64,000 bases of DNA from Mycobacterium gastri (GTDB lineage Bacteria > Actinomycetota > Actinomycetes > Mycobacteriales > Mycobacteriaceae). The stretch is taken from contig NZ_LQOX01000119.1 of the NCBI RefSeq assembly GCF_002102175.1, positions 62,001 to 126,000 on the forward strand, in the 5' to 3' direction. The position numbers and the translations under genes are program-made. Shown in pieces: positions 54,380 through 64,000 of this stretch (position 1 is its first letter; each line of letters starts with the position of its first letter). The notes beneath the pieces were generated by a model. The model was not told the origin of the DNA and made no database searches. It was given only the letters and a program-made list of their open reading frames with translations.

Positions 54380-55069
54380 CTATGTCTCCGCGTCGATCGC
54401 GTCGAAAACCTCCATCGCGTGGTGAAACGGCGCGGGCGTGATCCTCAGCTCATTCCCGAAGGGATGGTCGAACGAGAACGCGATGCACATCAGCCCCAAC
54501 CACATCAGTACGGATATTCGCGGCCGGGCGTCGAGAATGCGGGTGGTGCGGTCGGTAGCCAACACGGTCACCTGGCTAAGAAACACGGACTGGATCGGGT
54601 GCGCCGCAACGCCGGCCGGCTCAATACCCACAATGCGATACATCTCGGTGATCGCGGATCGTGCACTCTCGCTGATTCCACCACTGCTCTGCATCCGCCA
54701 TTCCGGGCCCGCCACGGCGCCCGCGTCCTGTCGCAACTCGTTGCGCACCTGTGTCCGCTCTGGTTCCGGCATAGCGACCGTCTGCCGGTACAGCGTGGTC
54801 AACGTGGACGCCTCGTGAGTGACAACGGCGCCGGTGGCGGAGAACTGCTGCCAGGCGAAGACCACGGTGAGTCCGAGCAGCGCGCTATAGACAAGCCCGA
54901 CGACGGTGATAAACGGCGCCATGTTCGAATTGTGTCTTTCGCCGACCGCCGACAGGGTGCGAGTTGCCACCCGTTGGCAGCCCACCGCGATCAGAATCGC
55001 GAGGAATGCGACAGTAACCATTGCGACAGTAACCATAAGGAGCCAAAGAGGTAAACCGGTACCACCCAT
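54380..55069 (-). CDS. DUF4239-family membrane protein, possibly shortened
   Basis: A 229-residue protein with N-terminal helices (about 7-29, 52-72), a long soluble helical loop and a final membrane region ending in FSFDHPFGNELRITPAPFHHAM, the DUF4239 (bestrophin-like) ending. Between ARPRISVLMWLG and DHPFG only about 12 residues remain where the family usually has two helices, so an internal deletion is suspected. Operon-like with the STAS-like gene. Confidence 0.65.
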   Translation of the reverse strand: MGGTGLPLWLLMVTVAMVTVAFLAILIAVGCQRVATRTLSAVGERHNSNMAPFITVVGLVYSALLGLTVVFAWQQFSATGAVVTHEASTLTTLYRQTVAMPEPERTQVRNELRQDAGAVAGPEWRMQSSGGISESARSAITEMYRIVGIEPAGVAAHPIQSVFLSQVTVLATDRTTRILDARPRISVLMWLGLMCIAFSFDHPFGNELRITPAPFHHAMEVFDAIDAET

Positions 55070-55180
55070 CGAACTCCTTGTCAGTTCGCGCCGATGTGCG
55101 CGGCCGGCTTCGGTCCGAGCGCTCAGTCGTCAGCGTATTCGCCGCCAGGTCGGCGCACAGCCAGATTCGAGCGAAGCCAG

Positions 55181-58048
55181 CTAGCCACTGTTCCGCAGCG
55201 CGCTCGCCAATCCGTTCATCGTCAGCAGGATGCCGCGCTGCACCAACTCGTCGTCTGCACCCGAGCGATAGCGGCGCAGCAACTCCACCTGAAGATGGTT
55301 CAGCGGCTCCAAGTACGGGAACCGGTTGAACACCGATCGCGCCAGCGCCGGGTTGTCGGCCAGCAGATCGTCGTGGCCGGTGATGCGTTGATACATGGCG
55401 ATCGTGCGGTGGTGCTCGTCGAGGATCTTGTCAAAAACCCGGTGCCGCAACGACTCGTCGACCACCAGTTCGGCATAGCGGGCCGCCAGGCCCAGATCGC
55501 TCTTGGCCAGCACCTGCGCCATGTTGGACAGCACGCTGCGGAAAAATGGCCAGCGCTGGTACAGGTCGTGCAGCACTTCCAGCCGGTCGGCTTCAGCGTC
55601 GGGGCCGGCCGCGATCCACTGCTCGAACGCCGAGCCGGCGCCATACCAGCCGGGAAGCATCACCCGCGACTGGCTCCACGCCAACACCCACGGAATGGCG
55701 CGCAGGTCGGCGATCGACGAGGTGGGCTTACGCGACGTCGGGCGACTGCCGATGTTCAGTGACCCGATTTCACTGACCGGTGTGGACGCCATGAAATACT
55801 CGACGAAACCCGATGTCTCATGGACTAATTCGGCATACGCACGCTGCGATAGGGCGGCGACCTCGTCGAGCACCGCGTAGGCCGGCGCCGCCGCGTCACC
55901 GAGCCCCTCGACATCCAGCAGCGTCGACTCCAGGGTCGCGGCCAGCAGGCTCTCCAGGTTGCGCCGCGCCATCTGCGGCTCGGCGTATTTGGCAGCGATG
56001 ACCTCCCCCTGCTCGGTAAGGCGCAACGAGCCGCTCACCGCCCCCGGCGGCTGCGCCAGGATCGCTTGATAGCTGGGGCCGCCGCCGCGGCCGACCGTGC
56101 CGCCGCGACCGTGGAAGAGCCGCAACCGAATTCCCGACTTGCGGGCCGCTTCGACCAGGGCCAGCTCGGCGCGGTACACCGCCCAGTTGGCGGCCAGGTA
56201 CCCACCGTCCTTGTTGGAGTCGGAGTAGCCGAGCATCACCTCCTGCACATCACCGCGGGCCGTGACCAGGCGCCGGTACAGCGGAAGGTCCAGCATTGCT
56301 TGCAGAATCGTCGCCCCGTTGTGTAGGTCGCCGATCGTCTCGAACAGCGGCGAGATGCCCACCGGGCAGTAGGGTTGCGGCCCCGAGGCATCCAGCAAGC
56401 CGGCCTCTTTCAACAGGATCGCGGCCTCCAACACATCCGACACCGACCGGCACATCGAAATGACGTAATTGGGCACCGCATCGGGACCGTAAGTCTGGAC
56501 CGCATGGGCGGCGGCCGCGATGATGTCCAGCTCGCTACGCGCCCGGTCGGACAATCCCCCGCAAGCGGGTGGGGGCACCTCCCACTTGTGGGGGCATACC
56601 CCCAGCGCCCGGTCACCGATCAGCGGTCGACGGGTAGCGAGCTCGCCGACCAGCAGCGCGACCCGCTCATCCTCTGACAACGAGCCGTAGTCCGGGTGCA
56701 CACCGGCCCAGGCCAGCAACTCGCCGACGACCTCCTCATGCACGTCGGAGTTTTGCCGCAGGTCCAGACCGCACAGATGAAAACCGAAGACGTGCACGCC
56801 TTCTCGCAACAACGCCAACCGGTCGTCGGCCAACAGCGCACTGCCGTGGGTGCGCAGCGATGCATCGATGACGTCGAGGTCGGCCCGCAGTTCGTCCGGC
56901 GTGGCGTACGGCGGCAATCCCAGGTCAAGCTGGTGCTGCGGTTGCTGAAACAGGATCTCGGCGCCGGTGGCGCTGAGCCGGGCGCGGATCACCCGCAGGG
57001 CCCGCCGGTACGGTTCGTCGTCGCGAGCCTTGTCTCGGCAGCCGTCGGCCAACGCGGTCAGCTCGGGCGTTACGGCGAGCAGCCGCGACGACATCGACAG
57101 CTCCTGCTCGAGCTGGTCCAGCTCGGCCAGGTAGTGGGACAGCGCGGTGTATGCGGCGCTGCCGGTGGCCAGCCGCACCACCTCGGCGGTCACGTTCGGG
57201 TTGCCGTCACGATCGCCGCCGATCCAGGATCCCGGTTTCAGAATGGGCTCCGACAACAGGTCGGCGCCGGGCCACCGGTCTCGCAATGCCCGCCGCACCT
57301 CGGCATTGACCTGCGGGACGACCTTGAAGAACGCCGACGGGTACAGCCGCAGCCCGACCGCGATCTCATCACTGATCTGCAGTCGTGAGAGGCGAATAAG
57401 CGCGGTCTGCCACAGGGTGAGAACCTGACGACGCAACTCCGATTCGATGCTGCGGCCGTCGTCGGTCTCGGTGTGCCCCTCGGCGTGGAGCCGCATCAAC
57501 TCGGTGATCCGGTGCTGAGTGACGAAGATGGTGCGCCGGCGGATTTCGGTGGGATGGGCGGTGATGACCGGGGAAACCAGGGCGCCCTGCAATGCCTCGG
57601 CAACCGTCGCCGAATCCAATTCGGCTGATTCGAGTTTCAGGTACGTGGCCGCCAGGCTGCTGTCCTGCGGCGGCTCACCGGCGGCGGTGTGAATGGCGCG
57701 GCGGCGTTCCCGGTGAATGTCTTCGGCGACGTTGGCCAGCAACGCGAAATGGCTGAAGGCCCGAATGACCGGGAGGGCCCGGTGGATGTCGATGCCGTCG
57801 AACATCTTCGCCATCTGGGTTCGGTCGATCTCGGAGCGGCGCACCCGGAAGGCTTCCACCCGTGCTCGCTCGACGAGCTCGAAGATTTCGTCGCCGTTCT
57901 GTTCACGCACGGTGTCGCCGAGGATCGCGCCCAACAACCTGATGTCGGCGCGCATCGGCTCGGTCGCCGCACGCCCCAGCCGGGTCCGGTGGACATCGCC
58001 AATCGGTTCCAGCGCGGTATCGAAAACCAGGTCGGCAGCTTCATCCAT
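55181..58048 (-). CDS. ppc: Phosphoenolpyruvate carboxylase
   Basis: A 955-residue PEP carboxylase making oxaloacetate from PEP and bicarbonate (anaplerosis). Catalytic His motif [43 protein letters not shown] and [19 protein letters not shown] are present, ending in LRNSG. ATG at 58048 ([10 protein letters not shown]); the longer frame runs antisense to secG. A 48-bp hairpin repeat (56556-56603) adds about 16 residues in frame. Convergent toward the DUF4239 gene; divergent from secG. M. tuberculosis lacks ppc. Confidence 0.95.
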   Translation of the reverse strand: MDEAADLVFDTALEPIGDVHRTRLGRAATEPMRADIRLLGAILGDTVREQNGDEIFELVERARVEAFRVRRSEIDRTQMAKMFDGIDIHRALPVIRAFSHFALLANVAEDIHRERRRAIHTAAGEPPQDSSLAATYLKLESAELDSATVAEALQGALVSPVITAHPTEIRRRTIFVTQHRITELMRLHAEGHTETDDGRSIESELRRQVLTLWQTALIRLSRLQISDEIAVGLRLYPSAFFKVVPQVNAEVRRALRDRWPGADLLSEPILKPGSWIGGDRDGNPNVTAEVVRLATGSAAYTALSHYLAELDQLEQELSMSSRLLAVTPELTALADGCRDKARDDEPYRRALRVIRARLSATGAEILFQQPQHQLDLGLPPYATPDELRADLDVIDASLRTHGSALLADDRLALLREGVHVFGFHLCGLDLRQNSDVHEEVVGELLAWAGVHPDYGSLSEDERVALLVGELATRRPLIGDRALGVCPHKWEVPPPACGGLSDRARSELDIIAAAAHAVQTYGPDAVPNYVISMCRSVSDVLEAAILLKEAGLLDASGPQPYCPVGISPLFETIGDLHNGATILQAMLDLPLYRRLVTARGDVQEVMLGYSDSNKDGGYLAANWAVYRAELALVEAARKSGIRLRLFHGRGGTVGRGGGPSYQAILAQPPGAVSGSLRLTEQGEVIAAKYAEPQMARRNLESLLAATLESTLLDVEGLGDAAAPAYAVLDEVAALSQRAYAELVHETSGFVEYFMASTPVSEIGSLNIGSRPTSRKPTSSIADLRAIPWVLAWSQSRVMLPGWYGAGSAFEQWIAAGPDAEADRLEVLHDLYQRWPFFRSVLSNMAQVLAKSDLGLAARYAELVVDESLRHRVFDKILDEHHRTIAMYQRITGHDDLLADNPALARSVFNRFPYLEPLNHLQVELLRRYRSGADDELVQRGILLTMNGLASALRNSG
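56556..56603. repeat. Double-hairpin palindromic repeat inserted in ppc
   Basis: A 48-bp element of runs of five C and five G (CCCCCGCAAGCGGGTGGGGG, then CACCTCCCACTTGTGGGGGC) forming two adjoining hairpins. It encodes [16 protein letters not shown] in ppc between RPLIGDRA and LSDRARSEL, where the family has no such residues. Its length is divisible by three, keeping the frame. Confidence 0.75.
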
Positions 58049-58117
58049 GTGTCCCAGTATCAGCAACCGGCCCGCCCGGCGCCCATTATCCGTCGACAGT
58101 TCGGTAGGCTGCCGGTC

Positions 58118-58351
58118 ATGGAATTGGCCCTGCAGATCACCTTGGTGATCACCAGCGTGCTGGTGGTGTTGCTGGTACTGCTGCATCGCGCGAAGGGGGG
58201 CGGCTTGTCGACCCTGTTCGGCGGCGGTGTGCAGTCCAGCCTGTCCGGGTCGACCGTTGTCGAGAAAAACTTGGACCGGTTGACGCTGTTCATCACCGGA
58301 ATCTGGGTGGTGTGCATCATCGGCGTCGGTTTGCTGATCAAGTACCGCTGA
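58118..58351 (+). CDS. secG: Protein-export membrane protein SecG
   Basis: A 77-residue SecG subunit of the SecYEG translocase. Two membrane helices (about 2-22 and 53-74) flank the conserved [21 protein letters not shown] loop. ATG at 58118, divergent from ppc. The length equals M. tuberculosis SecG. Confidence 0.95.
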   Translation: MELALQITLVITSVLVVLLVLLHRAKGGGLSTLFGGGVQSSLSGSTVVEKNLDRLTLFITGIWVVCIIGVGLLIKYR

Positions 58352-58416
58352 CGCCCGCCCGCGCAGCCCAGCGCTTGTGCGCCCGCTACTCGGACCGCCT
58401 GCCGGCAGGTAGCCAG

Positions 58417-60741
58417 GTGCGGTTCACAGATCCGGCGGGATTGCCGCCCCGCTCCGAATACGACCTGGTTCGCGGCGCCGGCACGTATGTGGACGGCATG
58501 CGATTCGACGGCGAGGCGCATGGTTGTTTGGTGCGCTCACCGTTGCCGCACGCCTGGATTCGGCGCATCGACAGCTCGCGGGCCGCGAGCGCGCCGGGAG
58601 TTCTGGCGGTCATCACGGGCCACGACATCGCGGCCACGATCCGTCCGCTGGGCTGCGTGATCGGATTGCGATCCGATTCCGGCGGACCGCGCGTCGACGC
58701 CGACCGAGCCGTATTGGCCGTGGACCGGGTGCGCCACGTCGGTGACGGTGTCGCCTTCGTCGTCGCCGAAACCACACACCAAGCCGTTGCGGCAGCCGCC
58801 TTGGTCGACGTCGACTATGAGCCGCTGCCATACCGAGCAGACGTCGACTCACCCAATCTCGAGGTGCCCATCTGGGCCAGCGCGCCCGATGACGTGTGCT
58901 TCGACTGGCGATTCGGCGACGCACAGGCGTGCCGGGACCTCTTCGCCGCAGCCGATCACGTCGTAACAATCACGCTGACGTCACCGCGGCTTGTTCCCTA
59001 CCCCATCGAACCGCGCGCGGCCGTCGGCTTTTACGACGATCAGACCGACACCATGACCTTGCTCGCCAATACCCAAGGGGTGCATTTCGTCCGCAACGTG
59101 CTGGCCCACGCCTTCGACCTAGACCCGCGGCGGTTGCGGGTGCTGACGCCCACTGTCGGCGGTGGCTTTGGCGTAAAGATCTACGCCTACCCCGAACACG
59201 CCCTGGTTCTGGAATGTGCCCGCCGGCTGCGGCGACCGGTCCGCTGGACCGCGACCCGTTCGGAGTCTTTCCTGTCCGACACGCAAGGCCGCGGGCACAT
59301 CACCGAGGCGACAATCGCCTTGGACAAAGACGGCCGCTTTCTGGCGTTGTCGGTCCGCCCCACCGTGGATCTGGGCGCGTACCTGTCGCAGCTGGCGCCG
59401 CTCACCGCGACCGGGGTCGGCGCGCCGGTACAGACCGGCGCCTACCGCTTCCAGGCCGTCGAGATCAACGTGCGAGCCATGTTCACCAATAACGTTCCGG
59501 TCGACGCTTTTCGCGGGGCGGGCCGCCCGGAGGCCACCTACGTGCTGGAACGGCTGATCGACCGAGCCGCCCGCGAACTGGGTTTCGATCCGGCCGAACT
59601 GCGGGCCCGCAATCTGCCCGCCACTGCGACCCGGCCCTTTACCGCAACCACCGGCCTGGTGATCGACGGCGGCCGCTTTCTGGACAATCAGATTCGGTGC
59701 CTGGAGGTGGCCAACCGTGCCGGATTCGAAGCGCGCCGCCGACAATCGGCGGCGCGCGGACGGTTGCGCGGCTTCGGTTTTGCCAACTACCTGGAATCCA
59801 ACGGCGGCCTGCAGGTCGCTGAAGCCATGCGCGCCGGCACCTTTCCCGTCGAGTGCGCCGCCCTGACATTTTCCGGCGACGGCTGCCTGGACATCGTCGT
59901 CGGGACCCAATCGAGCGGACAGGACCATGCTTTTCCGCTTCAGCAGCTGGCTGCCCAGCGGCTCGGCATCGATCTCACGCGGATCACCGTGCGAGAGGGC
60001 GACAGTTCGGTAGCGCCGCGGGGCGCGGGCACCGGCGGATCCAAGTCGCTGCTGACCTCGACCGCTGCGCTGGACCAAGCACTGTCCGACGCGGTGCAGC
60101 GCGGCAAGCAGGTGCTTGCGGACAAGTGGGGTGTGGATGTCGAGGCGGTGAGCTATGCCGACGGCAGGTTTCTTGCCGATGCCGGTGCGGGCGAATGGTT
60201 TTCGTTCTCGATCAGCGAGGTGGCCGCGCACTGGCAGGGAGCCCTCGACGGCCAGTCCGAGGTCAGCTTGCGCCACGGCAGCTTCGCCAACGGCTGCCAT
60301 GCCTGCGAACTCGAGATCGACCCCGAAACCGGTTGCGTCACGGTGCTGCGCTATGTCGCGGTCGACGACTTCGGCCGGGTGATCAACGAGCGAGCGGTGC
60401 GTGGCCAGGTGCAGGGCGCGGTGGCACACGGTATCGCGCAGGCGCTCCTGGAGCGTGCACCCGACTGCGCGGAACTGATGAGCATCGCCGCCGGTGACGC
60501 TGCGACGTATGCTCCCCCAACGGCGTGCGAGATACCCGACGTCGAATGGGTGGACAACGGTCTGCCGTCGACGACGAATGTGTTGGGCGCCAAGGGATGC
60601 GGCGAATCCGGCACCGCGGCAGCGCCGCCCGCGGTGATGAACGCCATCGCCGACGCGCTGCACGACTATCCGGCCGCGGCCGGCATCCAGATGCCCGCCC
60701 GCCCCGCCGTCATCTGGGAGGCCATCCATGAAGGACGTTGA
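58417..60741 (+). CDS. Xanthine/CO dehydrogenase-family molybdenum subunit (CoxL-like)
   Basis: A 774-residue molybdopterin subunit. An a/b hammerhead domain (about 15-125) precedes the MoCo domains with [35 protein letters not shown] (form II-like active-site loop rather than the CODH form I AYRCSFR) and the catalytic Glu in [22 protein letters not shown]. It belongs to the CoxL form II-like group; CO as substrate is not supported. GTG 58417 is a choice; a TTG at 58375 is possible. Starts 65 bp after secG; its end overlaps coxS by 14 bp. Confidence 0.9.
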   Translation: MRFTDPAGLPPRSEYDLVRGAGTYVDGMRFDGEAHGCLVRSPLPHAWIRRIDSSRAASAPGVLAVITGHDIAATIRPLGCVIGLRSDSGGPRVDADRAVLAVDRVRHVGDGVAFVVAETTHQAVAAAALVDVDYEPLPYRADVDSPNLEVPIWASAPDDVCFDWRFGDAQACRDLFAAADHVVTITLTSPRLVPYPIEPRAAVGFYDDQTDTMTLLANTQGVHFVRNVLAHAFDLDPRRLRVLTPTVGGGFGVKIYAYPEHALVLECARRLRRPVRWTATRSESFLSDTQGRGHITEATIALDKDGRFLALSVRPTVDLGAYLSQLAPLTATGVGAPVQTGAYRFQAVEINVRAMFTNNVPVDAFRGAGRPEATYVLERLIDRAARELGFDPAELRARNLPATATRPFTATTGLVIDGGRFLDNQIRCLEVANRAGFEARRRQSAARGRLRGFGFANYLESNGGLQVAEAMRAGTFPVECAALTFSGDGCLDIVVGTQSSGQDHAFPLQQLAAQRLGIDLTRITVREGDSSVAPRGAGTGGSKSLLTSTAALDQALSDAVQRGKQVLADKWGVDVEAVSYADGRFLADAGAGEWFSFSISEVAAHWQGALDGQSEVSLRHGSFANGCHACELEIDPETGCVTVLRYVAVDDFGRVINERAVRGQVQGAVAHGIAQALLERAPDCAELMSIAAGDAATYAPPTACEIPDVEWVDNGLPSTTNVLGAKGCGESGTAAAPPAVMNAIADALHDYPAAAGIQMPARPAVIWEAIHEGR

Positions 60742-61240
60742 GGCCGAAGGGTTGAGCGCGGTCAGGTTCACGGTCAACGGTAATCCGGCCGAAGTGAACG
60801 TGGCTGCACACGACCGTCTGGTCGACCTGCTGCGCGGCCCGCTTGGACTCACCGGCGCCGCGATCGGATGCGATACGGCCGTGTGCGGGGCTTGTACGGT
60901 GTTGCTGGATGGCCGCGCGGTGAAGTCCTGCACCGTTCTTGCGCTGCAGGCCGGGGACACCGACGTCGTCACCGTCGAAGGCTTGGCCACGCCGGATTCG
61001 CTGCACGCGCTGCAGGCGGCATTCCTGCGCCACGGCGCCGTGCAATGCGGCTACTGCACCGCGGGCATGCTGGTGGCCGCCGTCGACCTGGTGGCCCGTT
61101 ATGGCGCGTCGCCAGATGAGGCCATCATCCGCGACGGCATCTCCGGCAACCTGTGCCGCTGCACCGGATACCGCAGCATTGTCTCCGCCATCGCCGAGGC
61201 CGCCGCGGAGATGGCCGCTGAAGACGGGCAGAGGCGGTGA
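60728..61240 (+). CDS. CO dehydrogenase-family 2[2Fe-2S] subunit (CoxS-like)
   Basis: A 170-residue iron-sulfur subunit. The plant-type cluster motif GCDTAVCGACTVLLDG and the C-terminal CGYCTAGM and GNLCRCTGY motifs bind two [2Fe-2S] clusters that pass electrons from MoCo to FAD. It overlaps coxL by 14 bp and coxM by 4 bp (GTGA). Confidence 0.93.
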   Translation: MKDVEAEGLSAVRFTVNGNPAEVNVAAHDRLVDLLRGPLGLTGAAIGCDTAVCGACTVLLDGRAVKSCTVLALQAGDTDVVTVEGLATPDSLHALQAAFLRHGAVQCGYCTAGMLVAAVDLVARYGASPDEAIIRDGISGNLCRCTGYRSIVSAIAEAAAEMAAEDGQRR

Positions 61241-62019
61241 GCGCCTGGGTCTATCATCGCCCCACCACGGTCGGTGAAGCAGTCCGGCTGCTCGGCTGCG
61301 GGGGCGCCGTGCCATTGGCCGGCGGACAAACCCTGGTCCCGGCGTTAACCAGGACACCGGGAAGGCGGGTGATGCTGGTGGACCTCGGCGCGGTCACGGC
61401 CCTACGCGACATTACCGTCAACGGCGCCGAGGTCTGCATAGGCGCAATGGCGACCCATACCCAGATCGCTACCGATACACTTGTCCGGCAAGCACTTCCA
61501 TCGTTGGCGCTGCTGGCTTCCCAAATCGCCGATCTTCAGGTGCGCAACCGCGCGACCATTGGCGGGTCGCTGGCATACAACGATCCGGCCGGTGACTACC
61601 CTGCCGCGTGTGTGGGATTGGGTGCCACGGTGATCACCGACCGGCGCCGCATCCCGGCCGAAGAATTCTTCACCGGCGCGTTCAGCACCGCTTTGGCCGA
61701 TTCGGAAGTCATTGTCTCGCTGCTCTTTCCGATGTCCCCCACACTATTGCGATCGGCATATGCGCGGCTGCCCGATCGAGCTGCGCGCAGTGCGCTGATC
61801 GGGGTGATGGTGGCCGAGACGGAATCCGGATTCCGAGTCGCCATCAGCGGTTTGGCATCGGGTCCGACACGGTGGCCCGACGCCGAAGCGGCGTTGAGCA
61901 AGCGACCGCACCCGGATGCGTTGCGAGACATCGCGTGCCCGCCCGGCGGTACCGACCGTTATCGAGCCCACCTGGCACGGACGCTGACCATTCGGGCGGT
62001 GCGGTCATTGACCACGTAA
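61237..62019 (+). CDS. CO dehydrogenase-family FAD subunit (CoxM-like)
   Basis: A 260-residue FAD-binding subunit. Flavin contacts are in PLAGGQTLVPAL and TIGGSLAYNDPAGDYPAAC. GTG start overlaps coxS. Gene order L-S-M. No coxG, coxD/E/F or MocA-type maturation genes are adjacent, so MoCo and assembly factors must come from elsewhere. Confidence 0.9.
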   Translation: MSAWVYHRPTTVGEAVRLLGCGGAVPLAGGQTLVPALTRTPGRRVMLVDLGAVTALRDITVNGAEVCIGAMATHTQIATDTLVRQALPSLALLASQIADLQVRNRATIGGSLAYNDPAGDYPAACVGLGATVITDRRRIPAEEFFTGAFSTALADSEVIVSLLFPMSPTLLRSAYARLPDRAARSALIGVMVAETESGFRVAISGLASGPTRWPDAEAALSKRPHPDALRDIACPPGGTDRYRAHLARTLTIRAVRSLTT

Positions 62020-62032
62020 CCACGTGATCCAC

Positions 62033-63739
62033 CTATCGAATAGCAACTGCGCTCTGATCCAGGCGCGCCAACCGATGCTCTACATCATCGATCAACGCAA
62101 CCGGATCATCACCGCCGTCGATCGCCACGCTGATCGCGGTGATCGCGTCCACTGCGTCCTCCAGTTCAATGGCTGCCGGAATGGCCTGTGCCGCCAGTGA
62201 ACTGACCGGCGGAGGTTCCAGCACGGCGGCCTCCGCGCCAGCGCGCACCCGGTGTGCCAGCCGGTATGCCTCGTCGCGGGTAGCCTGCCAGCGTCGGCGC
62301 TGACCGGCCGGCTTGACCGCCTCGGCGAAATAACGGCGCGCCGCGGCCAGAGCCGACGAGAACCGGGCGGAGCCGGGTAAGCGCCTGGCCCCCGGCCACA
62401 GCAGATAACCAAACACCACGGCGACAGCGGCGCCGATGAGAGTGTCGACCAGTCGGATAGCGGGTGCGTTCGGATCGGGCTGACCGATCGACTGCGACAA
62501 CAGCGCCGCGCTGGTGATTCCGATGACGCTGAGGCCGTAGAGTTTCGGCGCCGAGAGCACCACAAAGCCCAGCGCCAGCGCGGTCGCCACCACCACCGGC
62601 AGGCCCGAGGGCCAGACCGCCAGATAGCCCGTCACCAGCAACGCACCTATCAAGGTGCCGAAAATCCGGTTAACCGTGCGCACGAACACCGACGCGTACT
62701 CCGGGCGCACAATGACAGCGGTGGTCAACGGCAACCAGAACGAATGGGTGCGTTCATGCATCGCGACAGTGATGCCAGTCGCCACTGCCAGGCACAGCCC
62801 AATCCGCACACCGTTGGCTACGGTATCGCGCGAACAAGCCGTTCGAATCAGGGACGACAGCCTGCTGGTTGCCGGCACCGGTGCGCCCGGGCGCACCGGG
62901 TCGGGGCGCAGCGCATCGGCCAGCGCCAGTAGCCACGGATCGTCGCGCTCCGACAGTACGACCGAGGCCTGCTTGCCAGCCCGAATCTGCCTGGCGGCCA
63001 GTCGGATTGCTTCGATAGCCGGGTCAGGCACCGGTTTGCCCTGGGCATACAAAGCTGCCGCCGCGAGCGCCACCAAGTCGGCCTGCCGGTGCTGCCGGGT
63101 GGCTCGTGCAATTGCCGACGCGGCTGCCAGTCGCGCCCGTGCGGCACTGGCATCCGCGGCGCCGATAGCTGCGCACAAGTCCGCGGCCGCGTCGAACACT
63201 CCGGCCACTGCGCGTCGTTCCTGCGCGCCACGCCGAAATGCCCAGGACGCCAATAAGGCCACGGTGGCCACCGCGGCACCGGCCAAATACCACAGCACCT
63301 GCTGCCACCAGGGCAGCGACGACCCGCCGAACTGACCGAACGCCACGCCGACGGACAGCATCATCCCGAATGCCGTTGCGCTAGAGCCTATTCCGCCAAT
63401 CAATCCGGAGATCGTGCCGGCGGTTGCCGCAGTGAGCACCAGTCCCGCGGTCGAAACCGGAACCAGCGTGCCAGCGCCGATACCCAGCGCACCGCCACTG
63501 GCCTGGGCGATCACCGCTCGCCAACGAGCACGGTATGACCCGGTGGCGAGGAAGCCGACGGCACATGCCGCCCCGAGAAAGGCCACTCCCGCGACTTGGA
63601 GATCTCCCACGAGCACGCCGGTTCCGCCGATCAACGCGGCGGTGGCCATCGCCCACAGCGCCGACCCGACAGCCCAGGGTGCGTTGGCCGGCCGAAGCGC
63701 CCCGATAACGCTGCCGCTAAGCGCCGCAATGTGGTTCAT
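62033..63739 (-). CDS. FUSC-family membrane protein
   Basis: A 568-residue protein with two blocks of about six hydrophobic helices (about 20-165 and 325-440) split by a soluble helical part, the fusaric-acid-resistance (FUSC/aromatic acid exporter) layout. The motif WLPLTTAVIVRPEYASVFVRTVNRIFGTLIGA is characteristic. ATG at 63739 (MNHIAALSG) is preferred; a GTG at 63757 adds six residues. Convergent with coxM. Substrate unknown. Confidence 0.8.
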   Translation of the reverse strand: MNHIAALSGSVIGALRPANAPWAVGSALWAMATAALIGGTGVLVGDLQVAGVAFLGAACAVGFLATGSYRARWRAVIAQASGGALGIGAGTLVPVSTAGLVLTAATAGTISGLIGGIGSSATAFGMMLSVGVAFGQFGGSSLPWWQQVLWYLAGAAVATVALLASWAFRRGAQERRAVAGVFDAAADLCAAIGAADASAARARLAAASAIARATRQHRQADLVALAAAALYAQGKPVPDPAIEAIRLAARQIRAGKQASVVLSERDDPWLLALADALRPDPVRPGAPVPATSRLSSLIRTACSRDTVANGVRIGLCLAVATGITVAMHERTHSFWLPLTTAVIVRPEYASVFVRTVNRIFGTLIGALLVTGYLAVWPSGLPVVVATALALGFVVLSAPKLYGLSVIGITSAALLSQSIGQPDPNAPAIRLVDTLIGAAVAVVFGYLLWPGARRLPGSARFSSALAAARRYFAEAVKPAGQRRRWQATRDEAYRLAHRVRAGAEAAVLEPPPVSSLAAQAIPAAIELEDAVDAITAISVAIDGGDDPVALIDDVEHRLARLDQSAVAIR

Positions 63740-63793
63740 CAACCGATGCTGCTGCACCCGTCACCCGTCGCGTCGACGTGGAATGGCGCGGCT

Positions 63794-64000
63794 TTACGGC
63801 AGCGGTCCCCCGGCGGCGATGGCGGCCAGCGTCGCGAACTGCTCCCCCTCCAGCGACGCTCCGCCAACCAGGCCGCCGTCGACGTCGTCCTGGGCGACCA
63901 GCTCGGCGACATTCTTCGCGTTCATCGAGCCGCCGTAGAGCACCCGCACTGTCTCGGCGATCTTCGCTGACGCCAGCGACGCCAACTCCTTTCGGATCGC
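63794..64000 (-). CDS. tpiA: Triosephosphate isomerase, C-terminal part
   Basis: The open frame runs off the right edge. The last 68 residues include [33 protein letters not shown], the family phosphate-binding loop. It is the glycolytic enzyme interconverting DHAP and G3P; only the C-terminal third is in the window, at the Rv1438 position. Confidence 0.95.
   Translation of the reverse strand, partial: AIRKELASLASAKIAETVRVLYGGSMNAKNVAELVAQDDVDGGLVGGASLEGEQFATLAAIAAGGPLP

Noticed and set aside
59119..60990. 623-residue minus-strand frame antisense to the coxL-like gene
   Set aside because: The CoxL frame has clear cofactor motifs; this one is a low-complexity shadow.

Overview
The window reads as a chromosome segment of a slow-growing Mycobacterium outside the M. 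tuberculosis complex. The G+C content is high. The backbone follows the M. tuberculosis H37Rv region Rv1488 to Rv1438 in inverted order, and it holds lineage markers: an InhA/FabG1 mycolate pair, the mannosyltransferase MptB, a PE_PGRS gene, an intein-split sufB and a MIRU-type 53-bp repeat. Differences from my memory of H37Rv argue for a non-tuberculous species: a complete ppc, an aerobic CO dehydrogenase-like operon, an fmdA/fmdB pair, an otsB1-like gene between qor and ctaB, and no room for the Rv1470 thioredoxin between trxB1 and ctpD. Species is not decided.

Layout. 1-4.9 kb: DoxX-like protein, SPFH/NfeD pair, an unknown conserved gene, ferrochelatase and inhA. 4.9-9.8 kb: fabG1 with its conserved promoter, a DUF559 nuclease-like gene bracketed by two identical palindromes, then a moxR1-DUF58-VWA operon. 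10-13 kb: the RipA/RipB peptidoglycan hydrolases and a membrane protein. 13.2-17 kb: aconitase with its TetR regulator, an AcnR-type operator, a third palindrome copy and a small HTH protein. 17-23.5 kb: ABC-F ATPase, crotonase, thioredoxin, CtpD and PE_PGRS. 23.6-27.2 kb: FadE15 and the FmdA/FmdB pair. 27.6-34.9 kb: the whole SUF iron-sulfur operon sufR-B-D-C-S-U-T, with a 359-residue intein in SufB. 35-41.3 kb: MptB, an ABC exporter, heme A synthase, an ATP-grasp protein and Qor. 41.4-45.6 kb: a YbaB-like gene and a large trehalose-phosphatase/GH65 fusion. 45.6-53.9 kb: ctaB, then the pentose-phosphate operon tkt-tal-zwf-opcA-pgl. 54-58.4 kb: two small genes, ppc and secG. 58.4-64 kb: coxL-coxS-coxM-like operon, a FUSC membrane protein and the C-terminus of triosephosphate isomerase.

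Regulation can be read directly in several places. There is an AcnR-type operator over the acn promoter, a SufR-type operator at the sufR start, GTCACA half-sites upstream of ripA, a DosR-like box upstream of the otsB1-like gene, and a matching TACTAC palindrome upstream of both heme A genes (ctaA and ctaB).

The most unusual observations are: a 240-bp patch inside sufB of about 45 percent G+C with TTA, AGA and ATA codons but normal protein sequence; the palindrome pair flanking the DUF559 gene with a distant third copy; a two-unit MIRU that chains zwf to opcA through overlapping tiny ORFs; a 48-bp double-hairpin repeat inserted in frame in ppc; and an Asp-to-Asn change at the expected nucleophile of the OtsB domain. 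No tRNA, rRNA, CRISPR array, insertion sequence or prophage was seen.
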